This document shows positions 33,901 to 43,304 of a DNA stretch of 64,000 bases, piece by piece. The notes beneath the pieces are model-generated. The model ran no database searches. It saw only the letters and a list, made by a program, of their open reading frames with translations, and was not told where the DNA came from. Location of the stretch: positions 192,608 through 256,607 of the forward strand of contig NZ_AWZV01000003.1 in NCBI RefSeq assembly GCF_000472545.1, read 5' to 3'. This DNA comes from Burkholderia sp. WSM2232 (GTDB taxonomy: Bacteria > Pseudomonadota > Gammaproteobacteria > Burkholderiales > Burkholderiaceae). The translations under genes and the position numbers were made by a program. The stretch's first letter is position 1. The number at the start of each line of letters is the position of its first letter.

Positions 33901-35474
33901 ACCGTTCCATTGCGCGGCGCCTCGCATTGATGTTCGCGCTCGTCGCGCTTTCGGTGTTTACGATCGTGGGCGCGGGGCTTTTTGCCGTGTTGCGCTCGCA
34001 GCTCGAAAGCCACTTGCGCGAGTCGCTCGACGACCGCGCGCAAATCGCGCGGCTCATCTGCAATCACGGGCTGACGCCCGAAAAGTGGCGTATGTCGCGG
34101 GAAAAACTGACCGACATGACGCCGCACGACCGCAGTACCGTCTACGCGGTGACCAGCATCGAGCCGTCGTACAACTACGGCAAACCGATCGAAGGCACGA
34201 CAGTCAAGACCTTGCCTGGCGGTTACGCGCGCGTGAAGCCGGCGGGCGGCGGCGCGGACATGCTCACCACCACCGTGTTCATTCCCGGCTATTCGACGCG
34301 TCCGCCAATGCAGTTGCAGGTGGCGTCGAGCTACCTGCCCAACATTCGCACCATGCGGGCTTTCGGCTTCGCGCTCGCGGCGCTGTCGGCGCTCGGCAGT
34401 CTCGCCGTGCTGCTGCTCAGCTATTCCGTCACGCGCATCGGCCTTGCGCCGCTCACGCGCCTCACGCGCGACGCGTCCGCTGTCAGTCCCAACAATCGCT
34501 CGCAGCGGCTCAACACCGCGTCGTTGCCGCTCGAACTTAACGATCTCGCGAATTCGTTCAACGGCGCGCTCGAACGGCTCGACGGCGCATATTGCCGGCT
34601 CGAATCGTTCAATGCCGACGTCGCGCATGAACTGCGCACGCCCGTGACCATTCTGATCGGCCAGACCGAAGTCGCATTGACGCGCAATCGTTCCGTCGAC
34701 GATTTGCGCCACACGCTGCAATCGAATCTGGAGGAATTCGAACGCATGCGCGCGATCATCAACGACATGCTGTTCCTCGCGCGCGCCGACCAGGGCGAAC
34801 GCGCTACGGGCCTGATGGAAGTGTCGCTCGCAGCGGAGGTTGCGCATACGCTGGAGTTTCTGGAGATTCCGCTCGAAGAAGCGCGAGTGCATGCGCGTCT
34901 GCATGGCGACGCCGTCGCGCACGTGAACCGGTCGCTGTTCGGGCGCGCCTGCGCGAATCTGTTGATGAACGCGATCCAGCATTGCCAGCCGGGCGCGCAG
35001 ATCAGCGTGAGGATCGTACGCGAAGCGCAGCAGGTGTGCATAGAGGTCGCGAATCCCGGTGAGCCTATCGAGGCGGCCGTGCTGGAGCATCTGTTCGACC
35101 GTTTCTATCGCGCGGAAGCGTCGCGCACCAATAGCCGCGAGAATCACGGCCTGGGCCTTGCCATCGTCAAGGCAATTGCGGAGATGCATCGGGGCAGCGT
35201 GTCCGTGCGCAGCGAAAATGGCGTGAACACGTTTGCGTTCTCGGTTGCCGCTTCGCGCGACGAGGGCGCTACGCAGCCTGTGCGTGCGAATGCGGCGGTG
35301 AGTGCGGCTGCGCGTGCGCCTGAAAGTGCGGTTGTGAATGCGCCTGTGAAGGCAGCAGCAAATGCAGCATCGAATGCAACAGGAAATGCAGCAGCAAGTG
35401 CTGTGAACCCGGCCGGCGCCTGCGGTCCAGCCCCGGCTTCCTACTCGTCGCTGGTAAAGGGCAAGTCCGCCTGA
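33897..35474 (+). CDS. CusS/IrlS-type sensor histidine kinase with Ala-rich tail
   Basis: This 525-residue two-helix membrane kinase has TM1 at about 12-32, a periplasmic loop with YAVTSIEPSYNYGK, TM2 at about 160-180, and HAMP. The H box is FNADVAHELRTPVTIL (H near 245), the N box LLMNAIQHC and the G2 box NHGLGLAIVKAIAEMH. It overlaps the response-regulator stop (ATGA) and surely pairs with it. After the kinase domain ends (about residue 455) there are about 65 residues rich in Ala, Asn and Val (NAAVSAAARAPESAVVNAPV). This is not part of the family. The last 34 bp overlap the convergent dinB gene. Confidence 0.94.
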   Translation: MNRSIARRLALMFALVALSVFTIVGAGLFAVLRSQLESHLRESLDDRAQIARLICNHGLTPEKWRMSREKLTDMTPHDRSTVYAVTSIEPSYNYGKPIEGTTVKTLPGGYARVKPAGGGADMLTTTVFIPGYSTRPPMQLQVASSYLPNIRTMRAFGFALAALSALGSLAVLLLSYSVTRIGLAPLTRLTRDASAVSPNNRSQRLNTASLPLELNDLANSFNGALERLDGAYCRLESFNADVAHELRTPVTILIGQTEVALTRNRSVDDLRHTLQSNLEEFERMRAIINDMLFLARADQGERATGLMEVSLAAEVAHTLEFLEIPLEEARVHARLHGDAVAHVNRSLFGRACANLLMNAIQHCQPGAQISVRIVREAQQVCIEVANPGEPIEAAVLEHLFDRFYRAEASRTNSRENHGLGLAIVKAIAEMHRGSVSVRSENGVNTFAFSVAASRDEGATQPVRANAAVSAAARAPESAVVNAPVKAAANAASNATGNAAASAVNPAGACGPAPASYSSLVKGKSA

Positions 35475-36607
35475 ACCGGCAGACGCCGCTGCGGCGGCTG
35501 CGCGCTGGCGAGGCTCAGTGCGCTCACGCGCACGCCGAGCAGGCGCAGCTTGCGGTTCAACTCCACGCGCCGCAGGCATTCGGTGGCCGCGCGGCGTATT
35601 TCGGCGGCGTCGGCCGTGGGCATATCGAGCGTCAGGTCGCGAGTGACCGTGCGGAAATCGTCATAGCGCAGCTTGATGCCGACCGTCTTGCCCACATAGC
35701 CCTTGCGCACGAGATCTTCGGCGACCCGCACGCACAATCCGGTGAATGAACTCGACAACGCCGGGCGGTCGTGACGCGGGTGCAGATCGCGCTCGAAGGT
35801 CGTTTCGCGGCTCATTGATTTCGGTTCCGATTCGACCACCACCGGGCGTTCGTCCTCGCCTTGCGCGACTCGCGTGAGCCACGCGGAATAGCTGCGCCCA
35901 AAGTGGTCCTGCAACAGCCCCGCGTCCGCCGCCGCCAGATCGCCGACCGTGGCGATGCCGAGCGCCGTGAGTTTTTCCGCTGCCTTCGGGCCGATACCGT
36001 TGACCTTGCGCACCGGCAGCGGCCACACGCGCAGCGGCACGTCGGCGGGCGTGAGAATCGTGAGGCCGTCTGGCTTGTCGAGTTCCGAGCCGATCTTCGC
36101 GAGCAGCTTGTTGGGTGCCACGCAGATCGAGCAGGTGAGGCCGGTGGCCTGATTCACCGCCTGCTTGATGCGTGAGGCAATGTCGCGCGCCTCGCCCGGC
36201 AAGTCCGTGAGGTCGATATAGATTTCGTCGATGCCACGGTCTTCGATACGATCGGTGAACGTTGCCACCGCGGCCTTGAAGAGCCGCGAGTAATGGCGAT
36301 AGGAGTCGAAATCGGTAGGCAGCAGGATGGCATCCGGCGCGAGCACCGCGGCCTTCATCATGCCCATCGCCGAGAACACGCCGAGCGCACGCGCTTCATA
36401 CGTGGACGTGGTGACCACGCCGCGCCCCGCGTAATCGCGCAGCCTCGCAAAACGGCGGCTGCCGTCTGGCAGGGCTTCGGGCGCGCTGTTGCGGCCGCCG
36501 CCTATTACCACGGCCTTGCCGCGCAGTTCCGGATAACGCAATAGCTCAACGGACGCGTAGAACGCGTCCATGTCGAGATGCGCGATACGGCGGCTTGCTG
36601 AACTCAT
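35441..36607 (-). CDS. dinB: DNA polymerase IV (Y-family)
   Basis: This 388-residue error-prone translesion polymerase has DMDAFYASVE at the N-terminus (metal ligand Asp) and IDEIYIDLT (Asp-Glu catalytic pair near residue 127). HhH motifs in KVNGIGPKAAEKLTALGI and the little-finger domain follow. The C-terminus carries QADLPF, a beta-clamp-binding motif. The length is slightly above E. coli DinB because of an insertion around GGGRNSAPEALPDGSRRF. No LexA box is evident upstream. Its 3' end overlaps the sensor kinase gene tail-to-tail. Confidence 0.95.
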   Translation of the reverse strand: MSSASRRIAHLDMDAFYASVELLRYPELRGKAVVIGGGRNSAPEALPDGSRRFARLRDYAGRGVVTTSTYEARALGVFSAMGMMKAAVLAPDAILLPTDFDSYRHYSRLFKAAVATFTDRIEDRGIDEIYIDLTDLPGEARDIASRIKQAVNQATGLTCSICVAPNKLLAKIGSELDKPDGLTILTPADVPLRVWPLPVRKVNGIGPKAAEKLTALGIATVGDLAAADAGLLQDHFGRSYSAWLTRVAQGEDERPVVVESEPKSMSRETTFERDLHPRHDRPALSSSFTGLCVRVAEDLVRKGYVGKTVGIKLRYDDFRTVTRDLTLDMPTADAAEIRRAATECLRRVELNRKLRLLGVRVSALSLASAQPPQRRLPVQADLPFTSDE

Positions 36608-36665
36608 GGAAGGCTAGAACGGATGGCACCCGTAATAGTACCTTGCCCGGCCTTCCGGGTGCCGC

Positions 36666-37334
36666 CTAGAAGCGATAGGTCACGCCGAGTTGCACGACCG
36701 GGTAGAGCTTGTAGCGCTCGACCTTGTCGTTGATCTTCTGCTCCTGCTCGTCGATGTTCGCCTGGGAGGTGAACATCGAGTAAATGGCGGGCACGTTGTA
36801 GTGCGTGCGCGGGCGGCCATACGCGACGCCAACGTCGAAGGTGAGGCCGAAACCCTTCGCCACCGGCTTATGTCCGTAGCCGATGCCCACATACGGCATT
36901 ACGCGCGGCAGCGTAACCGTGGCCGACGGTGCCGGGCCGACAGCCGGCACGTAGTCGTCGCCGATCTTGTAGTTGCCTTGCGCGTTCGGCACCGCATGGG
37001 CCGACAGTTCGTCGCCGTTGATCAGCGCGCCGGCCGTGAGCCGGAAGCCGCTTGAGCGGAACGGGAACACGTCCAGATAGAGGCCGCCTTGCAGCAGCTT
37101 GAGGTGGCCGTCGTACTGATTTTCGTTGACGGTGACCGAATGCGAGAAGCCGAGCCCCTCCAATTCGGCATGCACGCCCGTCCATGAATTGAGCGGCATG
37201 GCTGCGCCAAGGCCTGCGCCGAGCGTGCCGCCGTGCACATAAATTTCCTGCGCGTGAGCCGCGCCACCGAACGCGGCAATTGCGGCAATCGCCGCTGCAG
37301 CCGCACTTTTTACCTGCCGTTTCACCTTCAACAC
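36666..37334 (-). CDS. Outer-membrane beta-barrel protein, function unknown
   Basis: This 222-residue protein has an alanine-rich signal peptide cleaved after AHA-Q (about residue 28). It consists of alternating amphipathic strands and ends in QLGVTYRF, the terminal phenylalanine used by the BAM complex. Segments such as VMPYVGIGYGHKP and GLTFDVGVAYGRP are typical of small 8-strand barrels. It is lone, with no operon partner. The specific function is unknown. Confidence 0.85.
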   Translation of the reverse strand: MLKVKRQVKSAAAAAIAAIAAFGGAAHAQEIYVHGGTLGAGLGAAMPLNSWTGVHAELEGLGFSHSVTVNENQYDGHLKLLQGGLYLDVFPFRSSGFRLTAGALINGDELSAHAVPNAQGNYKIGDDYVPAVGPAPSATVTLPRVMPYVGIGYGHKPVAKGFGLTFDVGVAYGRPRTHYNVPAIYSMFTSQANIDEQEQKINDKVERYKLYPVVQLGVTYRF

Positions 37335-37723
37335 CGTTTGTCTCCCGACAAAAAATCAATTGCATGCGGGGACTTTACGGTTTGACCATGCCGTTCAAAT
37401 GCATGAATAACGGGCAATTGTGGCGGCTCTTCCCGCTCAAGTTCGTTGCCGGAGAAAAGCGGAAAAAACGCCCCGTAACTTGTGCCGATTAATAGGGCTA
37501 AGCGGTGCGGCTCGACAGAATAGCCCTGTTTTCATGGGCTATTCGTTGAATCGCGCAGTTCGGCTCGCTTCGATAATGGGTGCATTCAAGAGCACTTCGC
37601 CGCGCCCCTGAGCGTGCAACCGCTTCTTACCCAGCCGAACCAACGCGGCGCCTCGCGCCTCGTCCACATCCGTTACCCACGCCGCGACTGACGCGGCGGC
37701 CTTTTCGAATCTGGAGTCGTTTT
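37335..37723. other. Intergenic region with hairpins
   Basis: No gene is seen. It holds a hairpin AATAGCCC/GGGCTATT (37519-37543). An upstream AGGGCTA (37494-37500) could pair with the same TAGCCCT instead. A short GC hairpin (37681-37697) followed by TTTT lies just before the next gene. Confidence 0.45.
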
Positions 37724-38707
37724 ATGTTTTCCTCCCCGATGTTCCGATCATTCGGCGCCGCGCTCGCGCTTGCCGCAACCGTTGCGCTTGGCGCATGCGG
37801 CGGCGGCGGCTCGGGCAGCAGCAGCGGCGGGAGCAGTGTATTGAAGTTGTCGTCCGCGCTGCAGAGCGAGCACGTCGCGCGTTACGCAGGCGCGTTTGGC
37901 ATGCTGTCGGGGCCGGGCGTCGCGGCGATCTATACGTCGGTCGTGCAATCGCTCGTAACGGACGTGACGGCCGGCGCGGCCAATACCACGACGGCCTGTC
38001 CCGCGAGCGGCTCGATTAGCGTCGTCACGCAGGGCGCTGGTCAGAACGGCCTGCAAACCGGGGAAACCGCGACGGTCGGTTTCAATCAATGCGTGGGGCA
38101 GGTGAAGGCGCCGGGCGTATCGGGCAGTGCGTCGATCACCGGCACCGTCAGCGTGCAGATCCAGAACGTGCAGGGAATTGTCGGCAACGCGTCGAACAAC
38201 TGGTCGTACAGCGCGACCGAAACGGCCAATGCGTTGACGCTGGTTTCGACGAACGGCAAGACGGTAGTCAACGGTACGGTGAACTATACGATGAGCTACG
38301 ACGCCGCTACCGGCATCACCACGACCACCGCAAGCAGCCCGACAGTGACGCTGGACCGCACGCAAACGGCGGGTTCGGGCAGCATTAGCGGGCAGATCAC
38401 GATCACCGGGCTGATGTATTCGCGCCTGCATGGCGCCGATCCGGTCACGGACACGCTCGCGACGAGCGGCAATATCAGCGTGAACGCGGCCGACGCGACG
38501 ATCGCCTTTGCGGTGTCGACGCCGACGCCGGTCACGATAAACGGCGGCAAGGTGCAAGGCGGCGTGATTCAGCTTTCCACGAGCGACACGGTGGAAAGCA
38601 TTATGCCGAAGGACGAGTCGACGGTGATCATCACCGTTACGTCGAATGGCAAGACGGCGACTTACACCGAAACCATCGACGATTTCCGCTCGCTGGCAGG
38701 CGCCTGA
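37724..38707 (+). CDS. Lipoprotein of unknown function
   Basis: This 327-residue protein has the start MFSSPMFRSFGAAL and a signal peptide ending in the lipobox LGAC, followed by a flexible GGGGSGSSSGGSS linker. The mature part is Thr/Ser/Asn-rich and beta-prone (TGTVSVQIQNVQGIVGN; NYTMSYDAATGITTTTASSP), like surface or periplasmic beta-sandwich proteins of Burkholderia. The ATG at 37724 follows GGAG at -12. I recognise no catalytic motif. Confidence 0.8.
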   Translation: MFSSPMFRSFGAALALAATVALGACGGGGSGSSSGGSSVLKLSSALQSEHVARYAGAFGMLSGPGVAAIYTSVVQSLVTDVTAGAANTTTACPASGSISVVTQGAGQNGLQTGETATVGFNQCVGQVKAPGVSGSASITGTVSVQIQNVQGIVGNASNNWSYSATETANALTLVSTNGKTVVNGTVNYTMSYDAATGITTTTASSPTVTLDRTQTAGSGSISGQITITGLMYSRLHGADPVTDTLATSGNISVNAADATIAFAVSTPTPVTINGGKVQGGVIQLSTSDTVESIMPKDESTVIITVTSNGKTATYTETIDDFRSLAGA

Positions 38708-38755
38708 GCGTAAAACCGTGCTGCGAGGCGGGCGCGGTTGCGCCCGCCTTAGAAT

Positions 38756-39334
38756 TTACTGCTTGATGCCTTCGGCCTGAATGTGCAGCGTGGTCTGCAT
38801 CTTGAAGCCGTAGGTCTTGCCGAAGTCGACGCCGAAATCGTCGCGGTTGAACGTCGCGGTGGACTCCGTGCCGCACACTTCGCGCTTGAGCATCGGGTTC
38901 ACGAAGCACTTGAACGACTCGATCTTCAGATTCACCGGCTTCGTCACGCCATGCATGGTCAGCGTGCCGATCACTTCCACGGGCTTATCGCCTTCAAAGC
39001 GGATTTGCGTGCCCTTGTAGGTCGCGGTGGGGTACTTCGCGACGTCGAAGAACTTGTCGCCGACCAGTTCCGCGTCGAGCTTGTCGTTGCCGATATCCAC
39101 CGAGCTCATGTCGATCGTCACATCGACGGTGCCGGTCTTTGCTGCGCGATCCAGCACGACGCTGCCGCTGCTTTTCTTGAACTTGCCGCGCCAGATCGAG
39201 ACGCCGCCGAAGTGGTCGGCCTCGAAGCTCGGGGCCGTGTGCATCGGATCGAGTTGATACGTATCGGCGGCCATCGCGTTGAACGACAATGCGGCGGCCA
39301 GTGCGCCCGCGGCGAGCAGGAATTGCTTCTTCAA
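38756..39334 (-). CDS. YceI-family periplasmic protein, TTG start
   Basis: This 192-residue protein has a signal peptide ([22 protein letters not shown]) and a lipocalin-like YceI domain: [40 protein letters not shown] and [15 protein letters not shown]. The family binds polyisoprenoid-like lipids in the periplasm. No ATG precedes the signal peptide. A TTG at 39334 follows GGAGA with 5 bp spacing and is the best start. A second YceI gene ends 75 bp upstream on the same strand, so the two form a likely operon. Confidence 0.92.
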   Translation of the reverse strand: MKKQFLLAAGALAAALSFNAMAADTYQLDPMHTAPSFEADHFGGVSIWRGKFKKSSGSVVLDRAAKTGTVDVTIDMSSVDIGNDKLDAELVGDKFFDVAKYPTATYKGTQIRFEGDKPVEVIGTLTMHGVTKPVNLKIESFKCFVNPMLKREVCGTESTATFNRDDFGVDFGKTYGFKMQTTLHIQAEGIKQ

Positions 39335-39408
39335 GATGTTCTCCAGGTTTTGAAAAGTGCTGTGACGCTTGGATGTTCTGCTTGGGTTTTCTGCTTTGAG
39401 GCTGCTTA

Positions 39409-39972
39409 TCACTTCTTCGAGGCGACGAGGTGGAACTTGATGACGACTTCGTCCGCGACCACCGAGGTATCTTTCCACTCGCCGGTGCCCACATCGAATT
39501 GCGAGCGCCTGATCGGCAATGAACCATCGAAGGTCTGGCTCGAGCCCTGGCTCGCGATGGTGACCGGCACGACCACGGTTTGTGATTTGCCCTTGATGGT
39601 CAGCTTGCCGGTGATCTTGTACTGGTCGCCGCCCGCCGGCGCAATTGCGCTCGACACAAAGGTCGCGGCCGGATAGGTCGCACTGTCGAACCATTCCTTG
39701 CCTTGCGCCTGCTTGTTGTAGTCGTCCGCGCCGAGGTCGTAGCTGCGCGTGTCGATCGACACGCTGGCACTGCCCGCCGTCGGCTTGGCCGGATCGAACG
39801 ACAGTTGCGCGGAAAACTTCCTGAACTTGCCGTCAACCGGCACGTTCATCTGTCTGGTCGTCGCGATTACGGTGCTTTTGCTGGTGTCGACGTCGGCATG
39901 CGCGAGGCTCGTGCCGAACAGCGCAAGGGCCGCGGCGCCCGCGAGAACGGTGTGATGGAGTTTGGTTTTCAT
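39409..39972 (-). CDS. YceI-family periplasmic protein
   Basis: This 187-residue exported YceI protein has a signal peptide ending SLAHA-D, then [46 protein letters not shown] and [17 protein letters not shown]. It is diverged from the neighbour at 38756. In other bacteria paired YceI proteins sit with a cytochrome b561; none is present here. I chose the ATG at 39972; an ATG four codons upstream has a worse ribosome binding site. Confidence 0.92.
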   Translation of the reverse strand: MKTKLHHTVLAGAAALALFGTSLAHADVDTSKSTVIATTRQMNVPVDGKFRKFSAQLSFDPAKPTAGSASVSIDTRSYDLGADDYNKQAQGKEWFDSATYPAATFVSSAIAPAGGDQYKITGKLTIKGKSQTVVVPVTIASQGSSQTFDGSLPIRRSQFDVGTGEWKDTSVVADEVVIKFHLVASKK

Positions 39973-40304
39973 GGTGGTACGCATCCTATCGAACTCATGT
40001 GCGCTAATTGCACACAGCGGGGAATTTGATTGCCAACATGTCGTAGCGAATCAGCTCTGGCGGGCCGTTAGTGCGTTGCCGCGTTCAGTGCGAATAGTAG
40101 GGATGTCGAAGAGAACCGAATAGGCGCAGGCGAGAGAACACATTGTTCTACTGGTGACGCCAATGGTGAAGTCACAGGCGAAGTGAATGCGTTGGGGCTT
40201 GCCGGCTGCCTCGAAAAAGGCAGAAATGCGGGAGTCACGCCGGCTTGGGTTATCCTGCGCACCGGGCGTTGCCCACGTACAACCATCCATTCAAGGTTTT
40301 TGTT
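39973..40304. other. Intergenic region between YceI and ArsB-type genes
   Basis: This 332-bp divergent region has no supported gene. A perfect dyad AGAACA-CAT-TGTTCT lies at 40135-40149. AAGG before GTG 40305 supports that start. Confidence 0.45.
40135..40149. promoter_or_regulatory. Perfect 15-bp inverted repeat
   Basis: AGAACA-CAT-TGTTCT lies about 155 bp upstream of the ArsB-type gene and 160 bp upstream of the YceI gene. It could be an operator for either; no regulator is encoded nearby. Confidence 0.35.
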
Positions 40305-41555
40305 GTGACTTCGATTTTCCTTTCATGGGGTATTGCCGCGTTCGCGACCGCCGGCGTGATCACCCGTCCTTTCAAGTGGCCCGAGGCGGTATGGGCGGTG
40401 GCCGGCGCGGTGCTGCTGGTGGCGCTGGGGCTGTTACCGCTGAATCTGGCGATGGAGGCGGTCGGCAAGGGCACGGACGTCTATCTGTTCCTGTTCGGCA
40501 TGATGCTGCTTTCGGAAGTCGGGCGCCGCGAAGGGCTCTTCGACTGGGTCGCGGTGCTCGCGGTCAATCACGCGCAGGGGTCGCCGCGCAAGCTCTTCAT
40601 GCTCGTGTATCTGGTCGGCGTGGTGATCACGGCGTTTCTTTCTAACGACGCGACTGCGGTCGTCCTCACGCCCGCCGTGTTTGCCGCCGCGAAGAAAGCG
40701 AAGACCGACCCGTTGCCGCTGCTCTTTGTCTGCGCGTTCATTGCCAATGCGGCCAGCTTCGTGCTGCCGATCTCCAATCCGGCCAACATCGTGCTGTACG
40801 GCAACCACACGCCCGCGCTCGGGCCGTGGCTGATGCGTTTCGCGTTGCCGTCGCTGCTGTCGATCGGCGCGACTTATGTGCTGCTGCGCTGGAGGCAGCG
40901 CGAGGCTCTTGCCGGCACCTGCGAGGCGAATCTCGAGCCGCTGCGGCTCTCGTCCAGTGGCCGCGTCGCGTTGGCGGGCATTGCCGTGACGGCAATCGTG
41001 CTGCTCGCGGTCTCCGCCTTCGACGTTCCGCTCGGCCTGCCCACGGCGATACTCGGTGCGTTGACCGCCGTGGTCGTGCTGGTCCAGGAACGCAAGTCGC
41101 CCGTGCCGATGATCCGCGAAATATCGTGGAGCGTCCTGCCACTCGTGGCCGCGCTGTTCGTGCTGGTCGAAATGCTGGACCATACCGGTGTGATCAACCT
41201 GCTCGCCGCGCTGACGCGAGCCGCGGCCGCGCACAACGAAGCGGGCACCGCGGGCTGGGCGGGCGCCGCTATCGCAATTGGCAGCAATCTGATGAACAAC
41301 CTGCCGGCCGGCCTGATAGCGAGTTCCACTGTGATGCAGGCGCACAGTCCCGAGCGCGTGATCGACGCGCTGCTGATCGGCGTCGACCTCGGGCCCAACC
41401 TGTCGATTACCGGATCGCTTGCCACGATTCTCTGGCTCAACGCGATTCGTCGCGAAGGCGAAGACGTGAGCTTCATGAAGTTCCTGAAGGTGGGCGTGGT
41501 CGTGATGCTGCCGGCGCTCGTGCTTGCGCTCGGCGCACGCATTCTGATCGGCTGA
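40305..41555 (+). CDS. ArsB/NhaD-type membrane transporter
   Basis: This 416-residue, roughly 11-helix protein is of the ion-transporter superfamily that includes ArsB arsenite pumps. It has the conserved AFLSNDATAVVLTPAVFAAA and FVLPISNPANIVLYG in the first half. The matching IGSNLMNNLPAGLIAS and GVDLGPNLSITGSLATILWL are in the second half. The start is taken as GTG 40305, preceded by AAGG; a longer TTG-initiated frame from 40245 adds non-hydrophobic residues. No arsR or arsC lies nearby, so the arsenite role is not assured. Confidence 0.88.
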   Translation: MTSIFLSWGIAAFATAGVITRPFKWPEAVWAVAGAVLLVALGLLPLNLAMEAVGKGTDVYLFLFGMMLLSEVGRREGLFDWVAVLAVNHAQGSPRKLFMLVYLVGVVITAFLSNDATAVVLTPAVFAAAKKAKTDPLPLLFVCAFIANAASFVLPISNPANIVLYGNHTPALGPWLMRFALPSLLSIGATYVLLRWRQREALAGTCEANLEPLRLSSSGRVALAGIAVTAIVLLAVSAFDVPLGLPTAILGALTAVVVLVQERKSPVPMIREISWSVLPLVAALFVLVEMLDHTGVINLLAALTRAAAAHNEAGTAGWAGAAIAIGSNLMNNLPAGLIASSTVMQAHSPERVIDALLIGVDLGPNLSITGSLATILWLNAIRREGEDVSFMKFLKVGVVVMLPALVLALGARILIG

Positions 41556-41636
41556 CCGACCGATCGGCTCATGGGTCAACCGCCGGCGGCTCGCGGGGCC
41601 GCCGCGCGAAATGCAGAGCGGCCCCACCTGCAAGAG

Positions 41637-42545
41637 TCAGCGCGGGCCGTTGATCTCAGGCGCAATCGCCGCATGGTTGAGCAGCGCCACCAGTGACATG
41701 CCGCCCACCGTATTGCCCACGAGGGTAGGCACAAGAAAGCGCAGAAAATAGTCACGCAGGCTGGCGTCGCCGCTGAGGAGCGCATAAGCCACTTCCGTCG
41801 ACCCCGCGATGATGTGCGACAGATGGCTCACGGCCACCACATAGGTGATCAGCAGCACCGTCAACAGGCGGCCCGAACGCGCGCTCGGCAAAAGCCACAC
41901 CATCAATGCGATCAGCCAGCCGGCAAACACCGCCTTCACCATGGTCGGCAGCATCTGCTCGGAGCCGACCGCCGCGCGCGAGACTTCGCCCAAGGCATCG
42001 ACCACGGCGGGCGCGAATACATCGGGAATGCGCAGCATGGCGGCGAAAATCCAGGTGCTGACCAGGTTGAAGAACAGCACGACAGCCCATAGCCGCATGG
42101 CCCGCAGCAGCGTGCCCGGATCGCGCCGCGTCAATACGGGCAGGACGACCGTCAGGGTGCTTTCGGTAAAAAGCTGCTGCCGCCCCATGATGACCAGCAC
42201 GAAGCCCATCGAATAGCCGAAGCTCGACACCAGATGACGCCACGAGGTATCGGGCAGGCCGGCTTCGAGCACCGCTTGCGTGAGAAACGAAAAGCCCATC
42301 GAAAGCCCTGCTGCAAGCGACGACCAGATCAACGCGCCAAGGGTCCGTTCGAGGGCCGCTTCGCCTTCGGCACGGACTATCTCATGCAGCACGAGCGCAT
42401 GCGGGGCGGTGTGGTGCGCCGCCTGATCCTGCTCGCCTTCGTTCAGATGGGGAGAATCGGCGCCCGCGTCCTCGGCGCGAGGCGCTTGTGAGTGGGCCGC
42501 TTCGGCGGACGACTGGCTTGCCTTGTCGCGCGTCGCTTCGGTCAT
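41637..42545 (-). CDS. Formate/nitrite transporter-family channel (YfdC-like)
   Basis: This 302-residue protein has a polar N-terminal 60 residues, then six helices of the FNT fold (GALIWSSLAAGLSMGFSF; LVPTLVGNTVGGMSLVALLNH). The family's GNxxGG segment is present as GNTVGG. The extended charged N-terminus and the sequence resemble the E. coli YfdC branch rather than FocA or NirC. The ATG shares one base with the stop of the upstream 80-codon gene, so they are translationally coupled. Confidence 0.9.
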   Translation of the reverse strand: MTEATRDKASQSSAEAAHSQAPRAEDAGADSPHLNEGEQDQAAHHTAPHALVLHEIVRAEGEAALERTLGALIWSSLAAGLSMGFSFLTQAVLEAGLPDTSWRHLVSSFGYSMGFVLVIMGRQQLFTESTLTVVLPVLTRRDPGTLLRAMRLWAVVLFFNLVSTWIFAAMLRIPDVFAPAVVDALGEVSRAAVGSEQMLPTMVKAVFAGWLIALMVWLLPSARSGRLLTVLLITYVVAVSHLSHIIAGSTEVAYALLSGDASLRDYFLRFLVPTLVGNTVGGMSLVALLNHAAIAPEINGPR

Positions 42546-42787
42546 CAGCGAGCCTCCTTCCAGCGTGGGGGCGGCACGTCGCAGACCGCTTCCTCCGGCT
42601 CCCGCAGTGCGGCAAGCGTAGCTGCGAGACGGGCGACGCGGGCTCGCTGCGCCGGCATGAGCGGTGCGCCCGACAGCGCGCGCAAACGGCTGTCCCAGTA
42701 GGAAAGCGGAAGGGAATCATTCACTGAGAGACGCCCGAACACCACTTCGAGATGGGCGATCTCCCTGTCCAGGTTCTGGTAGCTCAT
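42545..42787 (-). CDS. Small conserved-looking protein, function unknown
   Basis: This 80-residue soluble, helical protein (MSYQNLDREIAHLEVVFGRL; RARVARLAATLAALREPEEA) is encoded immediately before the FNT-channel gene, with a TGATG stop/start overlap. The coupling supports that it is real. No Shine-Dalgarno site is evident before its ATG and I recognise no family. Confidence 0.65.
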   Translation of the reverse strand: MSYQNLDREIAHLEVVFGRLSVNDSLPLSYWDSRLRALSGAPLMPAQRARVARLAATLAALREPEEAVCDVPPPRWKEAR

Positions 42788-43141
42788 GTGAAATGTCCGA
42801 TAACAGGCGATAAGGCGGGGACCACATTGCGCGGCAGTCAGGGCGGCTGTTGCGCGTCACTTCATGGGGAGCAATAGCCGTTCCCCATTTCGTCAGGACA
42901 ACGGGAATTCACCAGGCGTTCCGCCGCCGACATGTCCATCCTCCAGCAAAGGCATTTGCAGCAGCCGCAGCATAGGTGGTATGGCCTCCGGCGGTTGGCG
43001 CTCGGGCGGCCGGTTCATGACATCGGGCGACATCATTCTGCAATTGCCTTGCGGCAGCGCATCCACAAGAATTCGACCAGTCATTGAACGGATCGCCGCA
43101 CCCGCTGGCGACACTCGGTGGCTCTATGTAACGAGTCGGTC
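42788..43141. other. Intergenic region
   Basis: I see no supported gene, terminator or clear promoter. A 73-codon minus-strand frame at 42893-43114 is proline-rich, lacks a ribosome binding site and is not called. Confidence 0.4.
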
Positions 43142-43300
43142 ATGAAAAAATTGCTCGCTGCCATTCTGTTGTGCTGCGCATCCACCGCCACGTTCGCGCA
43201 GGCGGCTCCCCAAGGCGCCAATCCGCAGCGCGTTCAGCGCATGGTTGCGCAGTTGCAATCGCGGTTTGCGAATGCCAACACGACTCGCGACGCCCCACCG
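43142..43300 (+). pseudogene. 5' remnant of a small exported (EF-hand-like) protein gene
   Basis: MKKLLAAILLCCASTATFA is a good signal peptide followed by QAAPQGANPQRVQRMVAQLQ and SRFANANTTRD. This is the kind of sequence that opens small periplasmic EF-hand proteins of this group, where a D-G-K loop would follow NTTxD. Here the homologous part stops at about 43300 and the frame runs on into unrelated bases to 43390. The family link is inference from memory; the loss of a sensible continuation is seen. Confidence 0.5.
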
Positions 43301-43304
43301 TTTG

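Noticed and set aside
40135..40149. Match to a steroid-receptor response element or Gram-positive LexA box
   Set aside because: The first is meaningless in a bacterium. The second needs GAAC-N4-GTTC, whereas here the spacing is five. It is kept only as an unassigned dyad.
42893..43114. Minus-strand 73-codon proline-rich frame
   Set aside because: No ribosome binding site, no similarity I can name, and it is not coupled to a neighbour.
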